Origin: Deltaproteobacteria bacterium
GTDB lineage: Bacteria; Myxococcota_A; Polyangia; JACPQR01
Direction: 5' to 3'
Length of the DNA: 53,339 nt
Assembly: GCA_016190375.1 (NCBI GenBank)
Contig: JACPQR010000242.1
Coordinates: forward strand, 1 to 53,339
Positions 17,846 to 28,037 of this stretch are shown one piece after another. How positions within the stretch are numbered: the stretch's first letter is position 1; each line of letters opens with the position of its first letter. Below the pieces are notes generated by a model, which did no database searches, had not been told where the DNA came from, and was given only the letters and a program-made list of their open reading frames with translations. The position numbers and the translations under genes are program-made.

Positions 17846-19282
17846 CTACTTCCGCCGCAGGAGCGCGAGGCCGAGCAAGGCCACGCAGGCCAGCAGCCAC
17901 GAGCTCGAGCCGTTCGGCGCGCCGCTCGCGGAGCAGGACGAGGCGGTCAGGCCGGCTCCGGTGTCCTCGCCGCCGCCCCCTCCGCCGAAGCCGCCTTCGT
18001 CCTCGAGCATGCAGAACGCGCCCTGAGCGGTGTCCGAGCAGGAGAAGCCGTACGGGCAGGAGTCGCCGTCGCACGACTCGGTGCAGTAGCCGTCGCCCTC
18101 GTCGACCGTGACGCAGGCGCGCGAGGAGCACCCGTCGCCCCTCGAGCAGGCGTCGCCGAACTCGCCGAGCTGGCCCGGATCGACGCCCGGGTCGGGATCG
18201 TCGCCGGGATCGACGCCCGGGTCGGCGTCGTCGTCATCGTCGTCCGGGTCGTCGCCGGGATCCGGATCGTCCCCGTTCACGTCGACCGTGATCGAGTCCG
18301 AGCCCACGCCGGCCGCGCCGTCGACCGCCCGGACCTCCACCTGGTGAGGGCCCGCGCCCAGGTCGTCCGGCGCGTCGAGGCTCCACGGCGACGAGTTGTC
18401 GGTGTCCACGAGCTCGCCGTCGACGTACAGGTCGACGCGGGTCACGCCGTTGTCGTCGTTGGCCTCGACGTCGACCGTGAAGCCCTGCGACACCTCCGCG
18501 CCGTCCGCCGGTCGGGTGATCGCCACCGAAGGCGGGCTGTCCTGCTCCTCGGCGGGCCCGAGGACGCCCATCAGGTACTGGTACGAGTTCTGCGTCGCGC
18601 CGCCGCAGGAGCAGGCCCGCTCGCTGTACTCGCCGCACGAGACGTCCTGGTCCTGGAAGGTCTTCGCCCCGCACCCGTACAGGTACGTCATGATGTCTTC
18701 GCACAGGTACTCGTGATCGAGCCCGTAGGCGTGCGCGCTCTCCTGCCCGGCCGCCTCGCAGATCCCCTGCGGGTCGTCGCCGTAGGTCTCGGGGAACGCG
18801 TAGACGATGGCGTTCGGGATGGGCTCGCAGGCCATCGGCGCGACTCCGCCGATGCCCGAGCTCATCCCGATGTCGCCGGGGTGACCGCCGACCACGACCT
18901 CGAGGTGCGAGGCGTTCCCCGGGTCCACGTCCGTGACGTCGACGTTGAACGGAGCGTACAGGTCGCGCATGCAGGCCATGAGCTGGTTCCAGGAGCCGTC
19001 ACCGTACGGATACGCGGGCACGTTCGCGGTCCAGCTCAGGATGCTCGACTGGTTCGTCGTGGAGTCGTCGGTCCAGCCGCCACCCGAGTACTGGCCGCCG
19101 TCGCGGTTCATGAAGATGACCGCCCGCCCGCCCGCGCCGAACATCATGCCGCCCTGGTTCCGCTCGGGCGCCGGCACGCGGATGTACGTGCCGCGGGGAC
19201 GCTCTTCCTGCGGCCTCGCGTCGGCCCCGGTTGCCACGAAGATCGAGCCCACGGCGAGGCACACCAGCGCGGCACGAATCAT
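17846..19282 (-). CDS. MYXO-CTERM-like surface protein with metalloprotease-like and Ig-like domains
   Basis: The 478-residue protein has a signal peptide (AALVCLAVGSIFVATGADA). The first domain (residues 30-235) resembles reprolysin-type metalloproteases, with QESAHAYGLDH at 180-190 in the place of HExxHxxGxxH and a Met-turn-like DIMTY after it; the first His is replaced by Gln. Residues 255-345 look like a bacterial Ig-like domain (PPSVAITRPADGAEVSQGF, VRAVDGAAGVGSDSI). A DDDDPG-rich linker, a Cys-rich segment and a C-terminal tail (SSCSAS, then WLLACVALLGLALLRRK) follow. It is probably displayed on the cell surface. It is either a divergent protease or a binding protein built on a protease fold. 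Confidence 0.75.
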   Translation of the reverse strand: MIRAALVCLAVGSIFVATGADARPQEERPRGTYIRVPAPERNQGGMMFGAGGRAVIFMNRDGGQYSGGGWTDDSTTNQSSILSWTANVPAYPYGDGSWNQLMACMRDLYAPFNVDVTDVDPGNASHLEVVVGGHPGDIGMSSGIGGVAPMACEPIPNAIVYAFPETYGDDPQGICEAAGQESAHAYGLDHEYLCEDIMTYLYGCGAKTFQDQDVSCGEYSERACSCGGATQNSYQYLMGVLGPAEEQDSPPSVAITRPADGAEVSQGFTVDVEANDDNGVTRVDLYVDGELVDTDNSSPWSLDAPDDLGAGPHQVEVRAVDGAAGVGSDSITVDVNGDDPDPGDDPDDDDDDADPGVDPGDDPDPGVDPGQLGEFGDACSRGDGCSSRACVTVDEGDGYCTESCDGDSCPYGFSCSDTAQGAFCMLEDEGGFGGGGGGEDTGAGLTASSCSASGAPNGSSSWLLACVALLGLALLRRK

Positions 19283-19483
19283 GTGGGACCTCCGGTGGTT
19301 GCTGCGCGCCGAACCTGCTCCGCGACGGAGCGATCCCTGCTCTTGCACCAGCGACTTCCCAAGGAGTTTCGCGGTCGGGCTGTCCACGCACGGAAGCGAG
19401 TGCAACCGCGGGGCCGCGCGGCGGCCGGCCGCCCTGTCCGAACCCGGTGATTTTCCCCGCGGCCCGTGTAGGATATCGGTCCC

Positions 19484-22174
19484 ATGGGGACCAGACGCAT
19501 CGTCCTGTTCGTCGCCTGGGCTTTGGGGTGCGGTTCCGACGGAGGCGACGCGCCCCTGTCGGATGCGGGTCAGGACGCCGAGGCCGATTCCGGCGCCGGC
19601 GCCGACGCGGGAGGCGGCGGGATCGACGCCGCGGTTCCGCCCGACTGCCCCACGGGGCCGGACGGGGCCGACACGACCGAGGTGCTCGCGGATGGACAGG
19701 TCCGCGCAGGTCGTGTCGCCGACGTGGCCGCGCTGATCGGAGGACCGAGCGCCGACGGCAGGGTAGGCGACTTCAAGATCTACGGCTCGCGGGCCGCGTT
19801 CATCGTCCAGAGCGAGCGCGTGGGCGACAACTACGCGACCGGCGGGGGCGCTCTCATCGACGCGGACCTTGCGCGCGCTCCCGGCGAGCCCGGCGCGGAC
19901 GCGATCGACGAGTTCGTCACGACCCCGGGCATCGTGGCGTTCACGGCCAGCTGCGTCGGAGTCGTCGAGGACGGCAGCTCGGGCGAGGCCCTGGTCCGGG
20001 CGGTCGGAACCGACGCCAACATCGGCATCATCAACGGCCTGGGCTTCCAGGTCACCTACCCGGTCGGGCTGATCATCGTCAACGACTACCGCCTCGCGGC
20101 CGACTCGTCCTCGCTCGAGGTGACGACGCGCGTCGTGAACCCCACGGCGCTCCTCCTGCCCATGGACCTCGGCGACTTCTTGCTCCTGTCGGACGACGCG
20201 ATGGACCCGTTCGACATGGAGAGCGGCTTTGGGCGCATGACCTTCCGCTCGCCCATCATCGGCAGCGCCGGCGAGGCGAGCCACTTCGCGGTCGGCGTCT
20301 TCCCGGCCGAGGGCGACCTGGACGCGAACTACCTCGGGATCGGTCAGTTCCTCGCGGACGGGCCCGGCGGCGACATCTCGATCTTCATCTACCGGATGGG
20401 CTCCGCCACGCTCGCTCAGAACGAGGAGGCCTCGTACACGCGCTACGTCGCGGTCGGCCACGACGTCGACGACATCGTGCGCGAGCGGCAGCGGATCGTG
20501 CCGGGAGCCGGCGAGGGGCTCGTGCGGATCTCGGGCGTCGTGCGCGAGGAGAAGTCGAAGGAGCCGGTCGCCGGCGCGCGCGTGCACGTGACCTCGGCGA
20601 CCTCGTACGCATCGGCGGCGATGACCGACGAGGACGGTCGCTACGAAGCGGTCGTGCCCGCGGGGACCTACAGCGTGGTCGCCACGGGCGCGACGATCGG
20701 ACAGGACGTGATCGTGCCCAACCAGGCGCCGCCGGATCCGCCCTTCGCGGCCGGCCGCCATCGCGGTCCGGCGGTGGAGGTCGACGCGACGGCGGGCGAC
20801 GTCACGCAGGACCTCGGGATCGGGCCGGCGGTGCCGATCGACCTCACGCTGCGCGACGGCGACGGCGAGCCCGTCGCGGGGAAGGTGACGTTCGAGTTCG
20901 CGGACGGCGTGGATCCGACCCCACCCGACCCGAAGCTCGGGGAGCGCAACCCCTACGGCTTCGCATCGAACGTCTTCTGGACCTCGGACGGCCGGATCAC
21001 CGGGTTCGTCGCGCCCGGAAGCTACAGGGTCGTGGCGACGGCCGGCTTCGACTACGAGCTCGACGCTCGGGACGCGGAGCTCGCGGGCCCGGAGCCGTAT
21101 GCCGCCGAATTCACGCTCGAGCGTGCCATCGACCGCACCGGCTACGCGTCGCTCGACGCCCACCTGCACGCCGCGCCGTCGATTCACGGCGAGGTGACGC
21201 TCGAGGAGCGGCTCGTCACGAACCTGGCCGAGGGCCTGGACTCGATGGCCGCCTCCGACCACGACCGTGTGGTCGACTACGGCCCCGCGGTCGCGAGGAC
21301 GGGTCTGGGCGACAGGATCGTGATCATGCCCAGCGAGGAGATCTCGACGTTCCTCAACGGGCACTTCAATCCCTACCCGGTCATCCTCCGCCCGGAGCTT
21401 CCCGACAACGGGCGCATCGACTGGTGGGACGGCATGACGGTCGACGAGATGTTCCGCGAGGCGATCGACGACATGGGCGCCATCGTGATGCAGATCAACC
21501 ACGGGGGCGGCAACAGCCGCGGCGCCTACTTCAACGACGCCGGCTACGACCCGGTCACGGGCGAAGTCGCGCACCCCGATCGCTGGTCCGACCTGTTCAA
21601 CACCATCGAGATCGTCAACGGCAAGGGCGACGGCAACTGGGAGCCCGAGGTGGAGATCTTCTACGGCCTCGTCAACCACGGAAAGCGCGTGGGGATCACT
21701 GGAGTCTCGGACTCCCACCACCGCATCCCCGAGGCGGGCTACGGCCGCACTTACGTTCGACTGGACGACGAGGTCCCGACGCCGGAGTCGGTCGCCATCG
21801 CGGTGCGCGACGGCCACACGGTAGTCTCGGGCGGGCCGCTCGTCCTCCTGCGCGCCGGCGAGGACGCGAGCGTCGGCGAGGGCGACACCATCGAGCTCGA
21901 CGCGCCCGGGACCGTGCACCTGTCCATCCGCGTCGAGGCGCCCGCCTGGATCCCCGTCGAGACGCTCACGCTCGTCCAGGAAGGCGTTCCGATCGAGGAG
22001 ATCGAGGTGGAGGGCGGCGCGCCCGTCTGGTTCGACGAGACGCGCGACGTGCCCGTGGACCGCGACACCTGGTTCGTCGTCCGCGTAGACGGCACGAGCG
22101 ACCTCGGGCCCGCGTATCCGGGCGCCATCCCCTTCGCGATCACCAGCCCCGTCTACGTCTCGGTCGCCGAGTAG
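19484..22174 (+). CDS. Lipoprotein with CehA/McbA-type PHP metallohydrolase domain
   Basis: The 896-residue protein has a lipobox near residue 16 (FVAWALGC), an Asp/Ala-rich linker and a large beta domain. A carboxypeptidase-regulatory-like domain lies near 345-420 (ISGVVREEKSKEPVAGARVH, VPAGTYSVVATGA). From about 558 a PHP-type hydrolase domain begins with LDAHLHAAPSIHGEVTLEER and AASDHDRVVDYGP, and continues with MQINHGGGNSRG and GVSDSHHR, which supply the metal-binding His and Asp residues. CehA and McbA are the named family members; the natural substrate here is unknown. It would act at the outer membrane or in the periplasm. Confidence 0.8.
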   Translation: MGTRRIVLFVAWALGCGSDGGDAPLSDAGQDAEADSGAGADAGGGGIDAAVPPDCPTGPDGADTTEVLADGQVRAGRVADVAALIGGPSADGRVGDFKIYGSRAAFIVQSERVGDNYATGGGALIDADLARAPGEPGADAIDEFVTTPGIVAFTASCVGVVEDGSSGEALVRAVGTDANIGIINGLGFQVTYPVGLIIVNDYRLAADSSSLEVTTRVVNPTALLLPMDLGDFLLLSDDAMDPFDMESGFGRMTFRSPIIGSAGEASHFAVGVFPAEGDLDANYLGIGQFLADGPGGDISIFIYRMGSATLAQNEEASYTRYVAVGHDVDDIVRERQRIVPGAGEGLVRISGVVREEKSKEPVAGARVHVTSATSYASAAMTDEDGRYEAVVPAGTYSVVATGATIGQDVIVPNQAPPDPPFAAGRHRGPAVEVDATAGDVTQDLGIGPAVPIDLTLRDGDGEPVAGKVTFEFADGVDPTPPDPKLGERNPYGFASNVFWTSDGRITGFVAPGSYRVVATAGFDYELDARDAELAGPEPYAAEFTLERAIDRTGYASLDAHLHAAPSIHGEVTLEERLVTNLAEGLDSMAASDHDRVVDYGPAVARTGLGDRIVIMPSEEISTFLNGHFNPYPVILRPELPDNGRIDWWDGMTVDEMFREAIDDMGAIVMQINHGGGNSRGAYFNDAGYDPVTGEVAHPDRWSDLFNTIEIVNGKGDGNWEPEVEIFYGLVNHGKRVGITGVSDSHHRIPEAGYGRTYVRLDDEVPTPESVAIAVRDGHTVVSGGPLVLLRAGEDASVGEGDTIELDAPGTVHLSIRVEAPAWIPVETLTLVQEGVPIEEIEVEGGAPVWFDETRDVPVDRDTWFVVRVDGTSDLGPAYPGAIPFAITSPVYVSVAE

Positions 22175-22192
22175 CCCCCGGCCGCCGGCCCG

Positions 22193-23566
22193 GTGGTAGA
22201 TTCCTGCCGGTTGAACCCCACCCTCAAGACCCGCACGGCGTCCGTGGAGTCGGCTTTCGCCGTGGGAGATCCGACCCCGGGGCTCCTGCTCGCATGGTCC
22301 CCGCCGGGGGCGACTCCGACCGACCGCGCCCGCGTCGGCGAAGAGCTCACGATCGGACGCTCCAGTCGCGCGACCTGGAGCCTGGACGACGATCTGATGT
22401 CCTCCGTCCACCTGAAGGTCCGGCCCTTCGGAGAGTCGCTCCTCGTGCAGGACGAGGGCAGCCGCAACGGCACGTGGGTCGATGGCGAGCGGCTCGCCGA
22501 GCCGAGGACGCTGAGCTGGGGCGCGCTGGTGCGGGCGGGCCAGTGCCTCTTCGTGGCGCACCCCGATCTGCAGCGCCTCGAGGCGCCGGCCTCTGCCCCG
22601 GCCGAGATGGCCGGGCCGTTCTTCGCGCCGGTCCTGGTCCGCACCCTCGAGATCGCGGCCAGGACCGAGAAGCACGTCCTCTTGGTCGGCGAGTCCGGCA
22701 CGGGAAAGGAGCTGTGCGCGCGGTGGCTGGCGCGGCGAATCTCGCCCGACGGCCCCTTCGTTAGCCACAACTGCGCCCGCTTCACCTCGGCCGACGAGGC
22801 CGAGGCGACGCTGTTCGGCGTCGGCAAGGCCGTGTTCAGCGGCGTCGGCGAGCGCGCCGGGCTCCTCGAGGAAGCGGAAGGAGGCGTCCTGCTCCTGGAC
22901 GAGCTGCACGCGCTTCCGCGACGCGTGCAGCAGTCGCTGCTCAGGTTCGCCGAGGACGGGCGTCACGCGCGCATCGGGGGAGCCCAGCGCGCTCTCGCCG
23001 TCCGTATCGTCTTCGCCACCAACGTGCCCATCACGGCCGAGCCGTCCGACGAGGCGATCGCGTCGGACCTCGTCGCGCGCCTCTTCATGGTCGAAGTTCC
23101 CTCCCTCGCCCAGCGGCGCGCGGACGTCCCGGCCCTCTTCGTGAGCGCCCTGGATCGAGCGGCCAGAGCCCAGGGCTTCGACGCCGCCACGATCCGGGCC
23201 GTGCTGAAGGCCGATCACTTCGAGGCTCTCTGCCTGGCCGACTGGACCGACCGCAACGTGCGAGCGCTCGAGAACCTGGCGGCCGAGGTCGGATCGTGGT
23301 GCCTGGAGCGCGGCATGGAGCCTCGGGAGGCCGTTCGCCGTGTCTTCGGCGACCGGCTCGGGCAGTCGCCGGTGGTCCTTCGAGCCGATCGGGGCCCGGG
23401 CGCGGGAGCATCCCACTACGAGGCGAACCGCGAGCAGATCGTGACGGCATACCAGGCCGCGGGCGGAAACCTCACTCGCGCCGAGCGGGACCTGAAGGCG
23501 GCGGGACTGAAGGTCAACCGGAGGTGGCTGGCGGAGTTCCTCCGCCGCTGGGGTGTCCGCGCCTGA
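22193..23566 (+). CDS. FHA-domain AAA+ regulator of sigma-54 activator type, GAFTGA motif degenerate
   Basis: The 457-residue protein has an FHA domain at about 48-120 (IGRSSRATWSLDDDLMSSVH, then DEGSRNGTWV), which binds phosphothreonine. An AAA+ domain follows from about 140: Walker A GESGTGKE (167-174) and Walker B GVLLLDEL. The loop that contacts sigma-54, normally GAFTGA, reads AVFSGV at 213-218. A short C-terminal Fis-like segment ends the protein. The adjacent convergent Ser/Thr kinase is the obvious candidate to create the phosphothreonine that FHA reads. The start is uncertain (GTG at 22193 used). Confidence 0.8.
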   Translation: MVDSCRLNPTLKTRTASVESAFAVGDPTPGLLLAWSPPGATPTDRARVGEELTIGRSSRATWSLDDDLMSSVHLKVRPFGESLLVQDEGSRNGTWVDGERLAEPRTLSWGALVRAGQCLFVAHPDLQRLEAPASAPAEMAGPFFAPVLVRTLEIAARTEKHVLLVGESGTGKELCARWLARRISPDGPFVSHNCARFTSADEAEATLFGVGKAVFSGVGERAGLLEEAEGGVLLLDELHALPRRVQQSLLRFAEDGRHARIGGAQRALAVRIVFATNVPITAEPSDEAIASDLVARLFMVEVPSLAQRRADVPALFVSALDRAARAQGFDAATIRAVLKADHFEALCLADWTDRNVRALENLAAEVGSWCLERGMEPREAVRRVFGDRLGQSPVVLRADRGPGAGASHYEANREQIVTAYQAAGGNLTRAERDLKAAGLKVNRRWLAEFLRRWGVRA

Positions 23567-23569
23567 TCT

Positions 23570-24499
<930 letters not shown>

Positions 24500-24520
24500 C
24501 CGAGCCCCGACTGTAGCGGA

Positions 24521-24543
24521 TGGGGACGGATCACGGCTTCTCC
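24521..24543. repeat. 23-bp exact repeat, copy 1 (upstream of the kinase)
   Basis: These 23 bases recur exactly at 46895-46917. Both copies lie on the upstream side of leftward genes; at the second copy it contains the start codon of the lectin lipoprotein (GTGATCCGTCCCCA on the minus strand). An exact 23-base match is far beyond chance in this window. Confidence 0.85.
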
Positions 24544-24665
24544 TCCGTTACCTTGCCCGGGGATCCGCCCGGGATCCCGAACGCTTGGCGAGACGTGATC
24601 TCCCGAGAATCCCCTGAGCTTCATGGAGTTGCGCGCCGGCACGGCCCCTGCTTGAAGCCCACCTC

Positions 24666-25319
24666 GTGAACGCGACCGCATCCGCCGGCTCGATTCTCGA
24701 CGCACGGAGCGCCGGCCGGCACGCCGCCGGGGCCGAGCTGGTCTGGGACCGGCTGACGTCGGGTCGAGTCGCCGCCCTCGACGCCCTTCGAGGGCTCGCC
24801 TGCGGGATCGTGATCCTCGACCACCTCGAGATGGCCGGACCGCTGGCGGGCGTCGGGCTGCCCGTGTTCCTGCTCCTGAGCGGGTTCCTCATCACCGGGA
24901 TGCTCCTGCGCGAGAGCGACAGGACCGGGACCATCTCTACCCGCGGCTTCCTCGCTCGGAGGGCCATGCGGCTCATGCCGGGCCTCTACGCTTACCTTTG
25001 CTTCGCGACGGTGCTTCTCTTGTCGGGCGGCGTCCGGGTGAACTGGTCACACCTGGGCGCCGCCGCTCTTCATCTCGGCAACTACTACGAGGCCGTGGCC
25101 GGCCCGCAGGAGTCCTACGTCAGTCACCCGTGGTCGCTCGGGCTTCAGGAGCAGTTCTACCTGGTCTGGCCCCTCGTGCTCCTCTGGCTCAGGAACGACC
25201 TCGACAAGAGGAGGGAACATGCGTCGATTCTGGACCCATCCGATGGTCCGCTTGCTGCTGATCTCCTCGTCGTTCACGGCCGAGGTCGCCGCCGGGTGTG
25301 GGGGCGAAAAGGCCGGTGA
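24666..25319 (+). pseudogene. Truncated acyltransferase 3 (OafA/YrhL-type)
   Basis: The frame starts as a normal acyltransferase 3: RVAALDALRGLACGIVILDH, the catalytic-type His, LPVFLLLSGFLITGMLL, RRAMRLMPGLYAYL and WSLGLQEQFYLVWPLVLLWL. These give roughly the first four membrane helices and the SLxxQEQFY motif. The family normally has about 10 helices (350-650 residues), but here the homologous part ends near 25200. The last 40 codons overlap the next gene's start in another frame, so the 3' half has been deleted and fused to the upstream region of the lipoprotein. Confidence 0.75.
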
Positions 25320-27390
25320 CGAGCCGACCCCCGACGCCGGCACCGGGCCCAGGTGCGATCCAGGCGAGCCTGACCGCAGCGGGTGTGACGTCGTCGTCCT
25401 CACCCCGAGCGGCGAGACGTTCACCGAGGACAACTCGATCTTCGACGGCGTCGTGATCGAGGACGATTCGATCACCCTGTCGGCGGAGGCGGTCGTGAAC
25501 GACGTGATCTGGATCGCGAACTCCACCGAGGGGTCCGTCTCGAAGATCGACACGACGACGCACGAGGAGCTCGGCCGCTACTACTCCGGCCCCGCGCTCG
25601 TGGAGACGACGGCCGCTCCGGTCGCCGGGCAGTGCCCCGAGGGATACGAGCTCCGGGACCCGGCTACCTGCGTCCAGCTCGGCTACGGCTCGTCGGGAGT
25701 CTGGGGCGGGCCCGGGCAGAACCCGTCTCGCACGAGCGTCGATCGACTCGGCAACGCATACGTCGCGAACCGGTCGTGGGACTGGCTCCCCTCCGTGACG
25801 AAGATCAACCACCGATGCACGGCACGCGACGACATCGTGGGTCTCAGAACCTGGGTGCCGGACGGCGACGGCGATCCGGCGAACGACCCGCCGCCGCTCG
25901 ACTTCCGTCGTGACACGAACGGGACGCCGGGCAACCCCTGGGACGACTCGTACACGTGGGACGACGACTGCATCGCGTTCCACACCGTCGCCGCGCTCGA
26001 TCCCCTCGATCGGATCACGAACGGCACCCCCGACGAGGCCGACGACAGCGCGAGCGCATTCCGCTCTCTGGGACGGGGCGTCGTGGTCCAGGAGGTGCGC
26101 CAACCAAGCGGCCTCTTCCACACGTTCGGGTGGCTGGCAGCATTCGCGGTACGCCGTTACTACGAGTTCGACGGCGACACCGGCGAGCTGACCGGTCGCG
26201 TGATCCACTTCCCGAGCTGCACCCCCTACGGCGCCGCCATCGACCGCTTCGGAGTCCTCTGGAGCGCCTGCTACTCGGGCGTGATCGGGCGCGCCGACAC
26301 CCGCCTTCGGCTCGCCGACGACGACCTCGTGGACGGGATCCCGGACGTCCCTGTTGCCGGCACGGCCCACCGCTGCGTCGACGTGAACGGGCAGGAGACC
26401 GAGTACACCTGCATCGAGGGCGAGGAGATCGCGATCCCGGGCGACTGGAGCTACGGCATCGCCGTGGCGCCGCCCGTGCGGGACGACGACCCACCCCTGA
26501 GGATCTTCACGGCCAACTGGAACATCATGGAGTACATCCCCTCCGAGGACGGAGACCCGGGGATCTGGATCCGCTACGACGGCGGCTCAGGGGAGGGGAT
26601 CGCGGTCGATCGCGAAGGCATCGTCTGGGCGAACACCGGGAACGCCGCCGTCGTCCGCGCGAACCCGTACCGCGTGCCGTTCGACCCGGTCACCGGCCTG
26701 CCGGATCTCGTGCCCGACGCGAACGGCATGTACATCGCGCCCGCCGAGGCCGTGACACGCATTCCCACGGGCCGCGGCGGTCGCGGCATCGGCGTCGCCA
26801 CCGACGGGATGATCTGGGCCATCAACTGGAGCCACTGGGACCCGGTCGCGAATGCTCAGAACGACGGCAACGTGACGCTCGTCGATCCGCATCCGGCCGA
26901 GGACGCGGACCAGGACGGCGATCCCGACGTCGCCGCACCGGAGGCCTACCTCGCGGGCACCTGCTGCGAGGAGGTCGACGTCCCCTACACCTACTCGGAC
27001 ATGACGGGCTTCCAGTACGCGAACGTCGTCATCCCGCTGGGCGAGCTCAGGTTCTTCGTGCCCGGCTGCACCTCGGGAGTGACGGAGTGGGGCAACGTGG
27101 CCATCGAGGGCGAGCTCCCCGAGGGAACCGGCCTCGCGCTCCAGGCCAAGCTCGTGGACGACCTGGGCGACGTGGCCGGCGGCGACCGGTGGGAAACCCT
27201 CTCGCTAGAGGACGGCGGAGGCAATGTCATGGACGCCACCCACCCGCCCGGCGGCCGCGGCGGCACCTTCGTGATGCCCGACCTCGAAGGCGGCGAGCCG
27301 AACCTGGGCCTCCGCGCCACGCTGATCGCTGAGGATCGCGCCCGGCGGCCCGCCGTCTCCTCGATCCAGATCGCCCGCGCCTGCCGCTAG
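25219..27390 (+). CDS. Beta-propeller-type lipoprotein (paralogue of the one at 10921-12702)
   Basis: The 723-residue protein begins at an ATG preceded by AGAGGAGGGAAC, with a lipobox AAGC near residue 25. Blade-like units include NDVIWIANSTEGSVSKIDTT, SRTSVDRLGNAYVANRSWDW, GVLWSACYSGVIGRADTR and DGMIWAINWSHWD, and a C-terminal beta domain follows PYTYSDMTGFQYANVVI. The same order of motifs, including PYTYSD near the end, occurs in the lipoprotein at 10921-12702, so they are paralogues. It is probably outer-membrane-bound with an unknown ligand. Its promoter would lie inside the truncated acyltransferase gene. Confidence 0.75.
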   Translation: MRRFWTHPMVRLLLISSSFTAEVAAGCGGEKAGDEPTPDAGTGPRCDPGEPDRSGCDVVVLTPSGETFTEDNSIFDGVVIEDDSITLSAEAVVNDVIWIANSTEGSVSKIDTTTHEELGRYYSGPALVETTAAPVAGQCPEGYELRDPATCVQLGYGSSGVWGGPGQNPSRTSVDRLGNAYVANRSWDWLPSVTKINHRCTARDDIVGLRTWVPDGDGDPANDPPPLDFRRDTNGTPGNPWDDSYTWDDDCIAFHTVAALDPLDRITNGTPDEADDSASAFRSLGRGVVVQEVRQPSGLFHTFGWLAAFAVRRYYEFDGDTGELTGRVIHFPSCTPYGAAIDRFGVLWSACYSGVIGRADTRLRLADDDLVDGIPDVPVAGTAHRCVDVNGQETEYTCIEGEEIAIPGDWSYGIAVAPPVRDDDPPLRIFTANWNIMEYIPSEDGDPGIWIRYDGGSGEGIAVDREGIVWANTGNAAVVRANPYRVPFDPVTGLPDLVPDANGMYIAPAEAVTRIPTGRGGRGIGVATDGMIWAINWSHWDPVANAQNDGNVTLVDPHPAEDADQDGDPDVAAPEAYLAGTCCEEVDVPYTYSDMTGFQYANVVIPLGELRFFVPGCTSGVTEWGNVAIEGELPEGTGLALQAKLVDDLGDVAGGDRWETLSLEDGGGNVMDATHPPGGRGGTFVMPDLEGGEPNLGLRATLIAEDRARRPAVSSIQIARACR

Positions 27391-27392
27391 CG

Positions 27393-27989
27393 TCAACTCG
27401 AGCCGTCGAACACCCTCAGGTAGGCATTGCGCACGTCGAACGAGCAGCCGACGGAGGAGAGGGTGACCTCGTCGTCCGGCCCGAAGATGCGCAGGAGCCA
27501 GGTCTCGTCGGGCTGGCGCGTGAAGACCTCGATCCTGGGCTCCTTCTGCGAGGCGAGCACGAACTCGCGGAGCGAGGCGATCGCCCGGTAGTACCGGAAC
27601 TTGTCGCCGCGGTCGTAGGCCTCGGTCGAGTCCGAGAGCACCTCGACGATGACCTTCGGGTTGAGCAGGGTGTCACGGGTCGGATCCTCGACCTCGGGGC
27701 GCCCGCAGACGACGGAGACGTCAGCGTAGAAGTATCTCTTCGCCGCCGGTATGCCTATCCGCATGTCCGAGGAGTGAACCTCGCAGGGCTTCGCGGCGAG
27801 CGCGTTTCCGAGCTCGCGCGCGATGTTCGTTGCCGTGAGGCTGTGCTCGCGGGTTCCGCCCGACATGGCGAAGATCTCGCCGTCGACGTACTCGTGCCGC
27901 TGCTCCGAGCCTCGTTCGAGCTCGAGGTACTCTGCGGGAGTCAGGCGCCGTCGATCGGCAGGATCGACCATGAACGCAGTCTGCGCCAT
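27393..27989 (-). CDS. Uma2 family PD-(D/E)XK endonuclease
   Basis: The 198-residue protein has the Uma2 (DUF820) layout: LTPAEYLELE, RHEYVDGEIFAMSGGT, HSLTATNIARELG, the active-site region YADVSVVCGRPEV then PKVIVEVLSDSTEAYDRGDK, and RYYRAIASLREFVL. The Asp of YADVS and the Glu of VIVEVLS are the predicted metal ligands. These proteins are multicopy in large genomes and linked to mobile elements; the biological role is uncertain. The ATG was preferred to a GTG six codons upstream. It converges on the propeller lipoprotein with a 2-base gap. Confidence 0.85.
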   Translation of the reverse strand: MAQTAFMVDPADRRRLTPAEYLELERGSEQRHEYVDGEIFAMSGGTREHSLTATNIARELGNALAAKPCEVHSSDMRIGIPAAKRYFYADVSVVCGRPEVEDPTRDTLLNPKVIVEVLSDSTEAYDRGDKFRYYRAIASLREFVLASQKEPRIEVFTRQPDETWLLRIFGPDDEVTLSSVGCSFDVRNAYLRVFDGSS

Positions 27990-28037
27990 CGCCCGGCATG
28001 TGTCCACGTGCCCAGGTCCGCCGGCGAGCGCGCGGCG

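Noticed and set aside
19283..23416. Very long open frame on the minus strand continuing upstream of the MYXO-CTERM gene (about 1380 extra codons)
   Set aside because: It lies opposite the CehA/McbA and FHA-AAA+ genes, has low-complexity Arg/Gly/Asp/His composition and no domain; it is open only because of GC-rich codon bias.
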